From Methanobacteriota archaeon (GTDB lineage Archaea; Thermoplasmatota; Thermoplasmata; SG8-5; JACRNV01), in NCBI GenBank assembly GCA_016214785.1, contig JACRNV010000015.1:1-46064 (forward strand): 46,064 nucleotides of DNA, written 5' to 3'. Under the pieces are notes generated by a model. The model was given only the letters and a program-made list of their open reading frames with translations, searched no databases and was not told where the DNA came from. Within the stretch, counting starts at the first letter, position 1. The number at the start of each line of letters is the position of its first letter. Below are positions 42,405-46,064 of the stretch, one piece after another. Made by a program: the position numbers and the translations under genes.

Positions 42405-42422
42405 GGGCGCGCTCAGGCGCCC
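42405..42422 (+). terminator. terminator hairpin of the micro-ORF unit
   Basis: gggcgc (42405-42410) pairs with gcgccc (42417-42422) and is followed by the T-rich cttatttgtttt. It lies 10 bases after the second micro-ORF. Confidence 0.6.
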
Positions 42423-42488
42423 CTTATTTGTTTTGACTTGACGCTGGCCTGACAATCCACGTTTATCGGTCCTCATCGAATTTGATAT

Positions 42489-42755
42489 TCACTGCTTCCC
42501 CGTCGCCTCCGTCAGGAGTGTCACGTTGCTCTTCCGGAAGAAGCCGTCGAAGCCCCCGTACCTGTGGATGTACTCGTTCACGATGAGGGTGTTGGCGCTG
42601 TGCTTCGTGAAGGTCTGCTTCAGCCCCTCCCTCTCCGAGCCCACGAGCCCGTTCATGGCCTGCGCCCTCCGCTCCTCGCGCGCTCTCGGCACCGCCTCTC
42701 TGGGATATTCGTCGCTGTTCTTGAAAAACGACGGGGGCTTTTTCAGGCGAATCAC
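42489..42755 (-). CDS. 88-residue protein coupled to the pseudo-ATPase gene
   Basis: GTG 42755 overlaps the stop of the upstream gene (GTGA), so translation is probably coupled. The N terminus is basic and Pro-rich (KKPPSFFKNSDEYPREAVPR); the C-terminal half (TKHSANTLIVNEYIHRYGGF) looks globular. No Cys, no membrane helix. Not recognised. A longer open frame upstream is a shadow of the neighbouring gene. Operon position suggests it works with the RecA/KaiC-like protein. Confidence 0.5.
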   Translation of the reverse strand: MIRLKKPPSFFKNSDEYPREAVPRAREERRAQAMNGLVGSEREGLKQTFTKHSANTLIVNEYIHRYGGFDGFFRKSNVTLLTEATGKQ

Positions 42756-44443
42756 CCCGAACCGCGCAGTATCTCCGACAGGCGCCTGCGCTCGTCGAAC
42801 GTGAGGGGCACGCCGCAGTGCGGGCAGCGCGTCGTGTCCGTCTCGATGGGCTCGCTGCACGTGCCGCACTTGAATTTCACCTCGGGCGTGTATCCATCGC
42901 CGCCGTACCATTCGTCGGCATATATCCCGTCTATGGAAACGGCCCTCTCGAAGCACCGCTTGGCCTCCTCGAGCTCCTTCATGTCGTGCAGCTTGGCCCC
43001 GAGCTCGTACCACGCCTCGGCGTTGTCCGGGGCGATCTCGATCGCGCGCTTGAACGCCTCTATCGCCTTTGGCGCGTCGCCGTCGGCGGAACGGGACTTC
43101 CCTTGCTTCACCCACACCGCGCTGCGCCTGAGGAGCATGCGCTTGGCGTATTCGACGGAACGGAGGTAGTCGTGTATCCCACGCGCCAGGGTCTCGCCGA
43201 TGCCAGGCACGCCGGCCAAGGCCTCGGTCGAGGCCTTCTCGAGCTGCTCCATGCCCAGGATCCCCGCCTCGAGGAGGGCGCTGGCGCTCTTGCCGCTTAC
43301 GCCGGGTATCGATTCGAGCTCCGCGAGCAGCTCACCATGGTCGGCGCGCGAGCCCTCCAGCTTGATTCCCTTCCTTGAAAGCTTGATGGACATGGATTGC
43401 TTCACGGCTTTCGAGCCGCGAAGGTCCTTGACGGCGAGCTCCCTCCTGCCGCCGTCCGCCTCCTGGATGGCCAGCGTACCGTCCGCCGATTGACGGAGCG
43501 CCGCAGAGACGTTGGCATGCGCGCTTACGGCGTCGACCTGCCAGAGCGCCGTGAAGCGCGACTCCTTCATGAGGCCCGATATCTTCTGGACGAACTCGAC
43601 CGTGGCCTGCGGCGTGGCTACCCCTTCGGTGGAGTCAATGACATCGACGAGCGCCCTGCGGGACGGCGCGAACGAGAGCGACTTGGCCGCCCTCTCGATG
43701 GCTATCCCGAGGTTGGTGAGGTCCTTCGAGCTGTGGAACACTCCATTGGCCTCCTCGACGCCGACCACCTGCCGCTCCCTGTGGGAGAACCAGTCGACTA
43801 TGCGGAGGAGCTTCTTACTCTCGTAACCCGCGGTCTTGAGCCCGAGCTCGGCCAGGGATTTCCTGAAGGCGTCTGGCGAACGGCTTGAAAGGACCACTTC
43901 GACCGCCTCCCCCCTCTCCAGGCCGCCCTTGACAAACCCGACGCCTATCATGTCGCGCTCGGCGCAGGCGGCGCCCTCGAGGAGGAGCATCGAGCCTTTG
44001 AGCACGCCCGCCGGCATCAGGCCATCGGAGCCCTCTATGCCGAAATGGGACGTGGCCGAGAGGTAGCCGCGCAGAATGAGCTCCCGTATCCCGAGCTCCG
44101 CCGGGCGCGTGCCGAAGCGTTTCAGGACTCCCTTGGCCAAATCGCCGGCCTCGCGCATCGCCTCCTCGTGCCCCTTGGAGAAGGAAGAAACCTCGACCAG
44201 GCCGTCGAAGACCTCCGTCAGGAGGCGCACGGTCTGGCGGAGGCCGAGCCCCGCCGGGGCAATCTGGGCCTTGCCGTCCTCGGCGACCCTGATTGTGCTG
44301 ACCATCTCGTTCCACTTGGCGAGGAGCTTGAGCTTCTGCCTGTGCATCTGGAGCGTTCCGGTGGACGCGGACAGCTCGAGATAGCCGGAGATGAGGGACT
44401 CGAAAATCACCACAGCCTCCATCTCGTCTTTCTCGATGTCCAT
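42752..44443 (-). CDS. RecA/KaiC-like pseudo-ATPase with HhH, TPR and zinc ribbon
   Basis: 563 residues in five parts. An N-terminal helical region (about 1-125) comes first. A RecA/KaiC-like fold (about 130-325) has the Walker A place occupied by LLLEGAACAERDMIGVGFV without the GKT/S, and VDVIDSTEG where Walker B is expected, so ATP hydrolysis is unlikely. Two helix-hairpin-helix motifs (about 370-430) follow: IPGVSGKSASALLEAG and VPGIGETLARGI. TPR repeats (about 440-510) contain AIEAFKRAIEIAPDNAEAWY. A zinc ribbon (about 520-550) has FKCGTC and RCPHCG. DNA or RNP binding plus protein contacts is implied. ATG 44443 is chosen over a start 7 codons upstream. Divergent from radB, with 104 bases between starts. 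Confidence 0.75.
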   Translation of the reverse strand: MDIEKDEMEAVVIFESLISGYLELSASTGTLQMHRQKLKLLAKWNEMVSTIRVAEDGKAQIAPAGLGLRQTVRLLTEVFDGLVEVSSFSKGHEEAMREAGDLAKGVLKRFGTRPAELGIRELILRGYLSATSHFGIEGSDGLMPAGVLKGSMLLLEGAACAERDMIGVGFVKGGLERGEAVEVVLSSRSPDAFRKSLAELGLKTAGYESKKLLRIVDWFSHRERQVVGVEEANGVFHSSKDLTNLGIAIERAAKSLSFAPSRRALVDVIDSTEGVATPQATVEFVQKISGLMKESRFTALWQVDAVSAHANVSAALRQSADGTLAIQEADGGRRELAVKDLRGSKAVKQSMSIKLSRKGIKLEGSRADHGELLAELESIPGVSGKSASALLEAGILGMEQLEKASTEALAGVPGIGETLARGIHDYLRSVEYAKRMLLRRSAVWVKQGKSRSADGDAPKAIEAFKRAIEIAPDNAEAWYELGAKLHDMKELEEAKRCFERAVSIDGIYADEWYGGDGYTPEVKFKCGTCSEPIETDTTRCPHCGVPLTFDERRRLSEILRGSG

Positions 44444-44547
44444 GCGCCCGCCGCCCCTTCGCAACGAGAATGTGGGGACGTTATATTAAGTTATTCAGTG
44501 CCCAGGCAAAGGATATATCGGCGCACGCGTTTGTCCGCCCGAGGCGC

Positions 44548-45228
44548 ATGAAGGTATCCACGGGTTGCCCGGAGCTCGACGCCCTGCTGAGGGGCGGGCT
44601 GGACTCGGGCGCGATAACGGAGTTCTACGGCGAGGCAGGCACCGGCAAGACGAGCATCTGCATGCAGATCGCGCGCGGCGTCTGTTCTTCGGGGAAGAAG
44701 GTCGTCTACATAGACACGGAGGGGCTGTCCGCGGACAGGCTCGAACAGGTCTGCGGCAGCGAGCTCGCTAAGGGGATACTGCTCTTCGAGCCCTACGACT
44801 TCGACGAGCAGGACAAGGACGTCGAGAAGGCCGCGAAGCTCGCGCAGAGCAACAGGGACGTGGGCCTTGTAATCCTCGACTCGGCGACGATGCATTACAG
44901 GGTGGACATGCGCAGCGAGATGGAGCGCAGCGAGCGCAAGTCCCTGAATACACAACTAACGCACCTGCTAAGGGTGGCGCGTTCGCGCGACATCCCGGTC
45001 CTGATAACCAGCCAGGTCTACACCGACATCGAGACGAACGAGTACAAGCCCCTCGGCGGGCATGTGCTGCACCACAACGCGAAGACAATCATAAAGCTGG
45101 AAAAGGTGGAGGGCGGGAAGCGCAGGGCCATCCTGATGAAGCACCGCGCGATACCCGAGGGCGGGAGCGTTGACTTCGTGCTCACCGACAAGGGGATAGA
45201 CGGCTGCCCGGGGATGGGCGCCGACTAG
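44548..45228 (+). CDS. radB: RadB, archaeal RecA-family recombination mediator
   Basis: 226-residue RadA paralogue found in Euryarchaeota, thought to assist homologous recombination. Walker A YGEAGTGKTSIC, Walker B LVILDSATM, the opening STGCPELDALLRGGLDSG and ITSQVYTDIE are conserved. It lacks the N-terminal HhH domain of RadA, as usual. ATG 44548 follows a gatatatc TATA-like element (44512-44519) by about 30 bases. Its TAG (45226-45228) overlaps the stop codon of the convergent prenyl synthase by 3 bases. Confidence 0.93.
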   Translation: MKVSTGCPELDALLRGGLDSGAITEFYGEAGTGKTSICMQIARGVCSSGKKVVYIDTEGLSADRLEQVCGSELAKGILLFEPYDFDEQDKDVEKAAKLAQSNRDVGLVILDSATMHYRVDMRSEMERSERKSLNTQLTHLLRVARSRDIPVLITSQVYTDIETNEYKPLGGHVLHHNAKTIIKLEKVEGGKRRAILMKHRAIPEGGSVDFVLTDKGIDGCPGMGAD

Positions 45229-46064
45229 AGTTCTCTATTCACCAGGAAGTCGATGGCATCGTCGAGAATGCGCACGTATTCCTTCTTCGTGAACGGAACC
45301 TTCTGCAGGGCCTTTCTCGCTTCGTCGGCGTACTTCAGCGCCTTGCCGCGCGCCCATTCGTTGCAGCCGTACTCCTTGTACAGCTCGACGACGTGCTTCA
45401 CGTCCTCCTCGGTGCGCTGGATGCGCTTCATCCTGAACAGCTCGCGCACCCTGTCCGCCTCGGCCTTCTTCCCCTTCTTCTCCAGGCCTTCTAGGAGATG
45501 GATAAGGAGGAGAGTGCGCTTGCCCTCGAGGATGTCGCCGCCGAACTCCTTGCCGGTATCCTTGCTGAAGACGTTGAGCCAGTCGTCGTGTATCTGGAAC
45601 GCCCTGCCGAGCGGCAGGCCGAACTTCACGAGCGGGCCGAGCGCCTCCCCGTTCCCTGCGACGAGCGCGCCGAGCCTCAGCGGGCCAATTATGGTGTACC
45701 AGCAGGTCTTCCTGTCGACCATCTCGTAGTACTGCCGCTCCGCGATGAACTCCCCGCGGAGCATCCAGCTCAGGTCCAGGTACTGCCCCTCGCACGTCGT
45801 CTGGAGGATGGAGCCCATCTCTTCCGCGATTTCCAAGGTCAACGGCAGGGACTCGAGGCTCTTCTGGTTGGACAGGAGGGCGCGCCACATGAGGATGTGC
45901 AGGTGGTCGCCGGCGTTCACGGCGAGCTCGTCCCCCTTGAGTATCGGCAGGGCTACTTTCCCGCGACGTCTCTCCGAGTGGTCTTGGAAATCGTCGTGGA
46001 TGAGTATCCAGTCCTCGGATATCTCCATCGCCGCCGCGGTCGTCATCGCCTTTGTTGTATCAAC
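45225..46064 (-). CDS. idsA: geranylgeranyl-type prenyl diphosphate synthase, truncated by window edge
   Basis: About 279 residues are visible; the frame stays open to the window edge, so the N terminus lies outside. The first aspartate-rich motif is HDDFQDHSERRRG and the second is IHDDWLNVFSKDTGKEFGGD, with GKRTLLLIHLL following. These are the two Mg-binding motifs of trans-prenyltransferases that build the C20 chains of archaeal lipids. The in-frame ATG at 46046 would cut into the conserved region and is not a likely start. Chain length cannot be told without the missing part. Confidence 0.9.
   Translation of the reverse strand, partial: VDTTKAMTTAAAMEISEDWILIHDDFQDHSERRRGKVALPILKGDELAVNAGDHLHILMWRALLSNQKSLESLPLTLEIAEEMGSILQTTCEGQYLDLSWMLRGEFIAERQYYEMVDRKTCWYTIIGPLRLGALVAGNGEALGPLVKFGLPLGRAFQIHDDWLNVFSKDTGKEFGGDILEGKRTLLLIHLLEGLEKKGKKAEADRVRELFRMKRIQRTEEDVKHVVELYKEYGCNEWARGKALKYADEARKALQKVPFTKKEYVRILDDAIDFLVNREL

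Noticed and set aside
42489-43115. 208-codon version of the 88-residue protein
   Set aside because: Codons upstream of GTG 42755 are an out-of-frame reading of the pseudo-ATPase gene.

Overview
The window comes from an archaeon, most likely a euryarchaeal or Thermoplasmatota-type lineage. Supporting genes are pelota, a Nop5 protein, a group II chaperonin, RadB, a prenyl diphosphate synthase, archaeal-type Pth2, archaeal Ogg, an ADP-forming acyl-CoA synthetase and a DUF835 protein. Many starts lie about 25-35 bases after a TATA box, which suggests leaderless transcripts. A tRNA with a bulge-helix-bulge intron fits the same picture. Housekeeping genes are GC-rich. Superoxide reductase, rubredoxin and a ferritin-like protein point to an anaerobe or microaerophile that meets oxygen. 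Assignment to Thermoplasmatota is inference; no 16S gene or methanogenesis core is present.

Layout. 1-559: structured non-coding DNA with an intron-containing tRNA-Arg. 560-5962: a giant secreted beta-helix/beta-propeller protein, AT-rich after about base 1690. 5968-9090: oxidative-stress and redox genes (Ogg, superoxide reductase, ferritin-like, rubredoxin, isochorismatase-like hydrolase, flavin reductase). 9183-12574: a tight operon of soluble MtrA, MtrH, a core MetE-like methionine synthase, a DUF4346-like protein and a methyltransferase. 12721-17518: an EF-Tu-like pseudo-GTPase, a zinc-ribbon protein, an ABC exporter and pelota. 17522-23157: a second beta-helix surface protein, DUF99, Pth2, membrane proteins and a long FKBP. 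23321-27298: fused ADP-forming acyl-CoA synthetase, a BioD/DRTGG protein and a class II glutamine amidotransferase.

27359-29666 is an AT-rich three-gene island with its own promoter. It encodes an ADP-ribosyltransferase-like protein, a nucleoside deoxyribosyltransferase-like protein fused to an XRE-type HTH, and an ImmA/IrrE metallopeptidase. This is the best candidate for an undescribed defence or toxin-antitoxin system. 29734-34251: Nop5, a winged-helix protein, DUF835, MtnA and a membrane-anchored Cas4-like nuclease. 34482-41013: a third beta-helix surface protein, GlmS, GlmU and a thermosome subunit. 41199-42394: an AT-rich HEPN-like gene, then a tiny transcription unit with two coupled micro-ORFs. 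42489-46064: an 88-residue protein coupled to a RecA/KaiC-like pseudo-ATPase carrying HhH, TPR and zinc ribbon, then divergent RadB, then a prenyl synthase cut by the window edge.

How it fits together (inference). MtrH, MtrA and the MetE-like protein can form a soluble route from methyl-tetrahydro(methano)pterin through a corrinoid protein to methionine. GlmS/GlmU make UDP-GlcNAc, which the asparagine-rich surface proteins may need for glycosylation. The ADP-forming synthetase supplies ATP from acyl-CoA. All functions are assigned by reading motifs; no database search was run.
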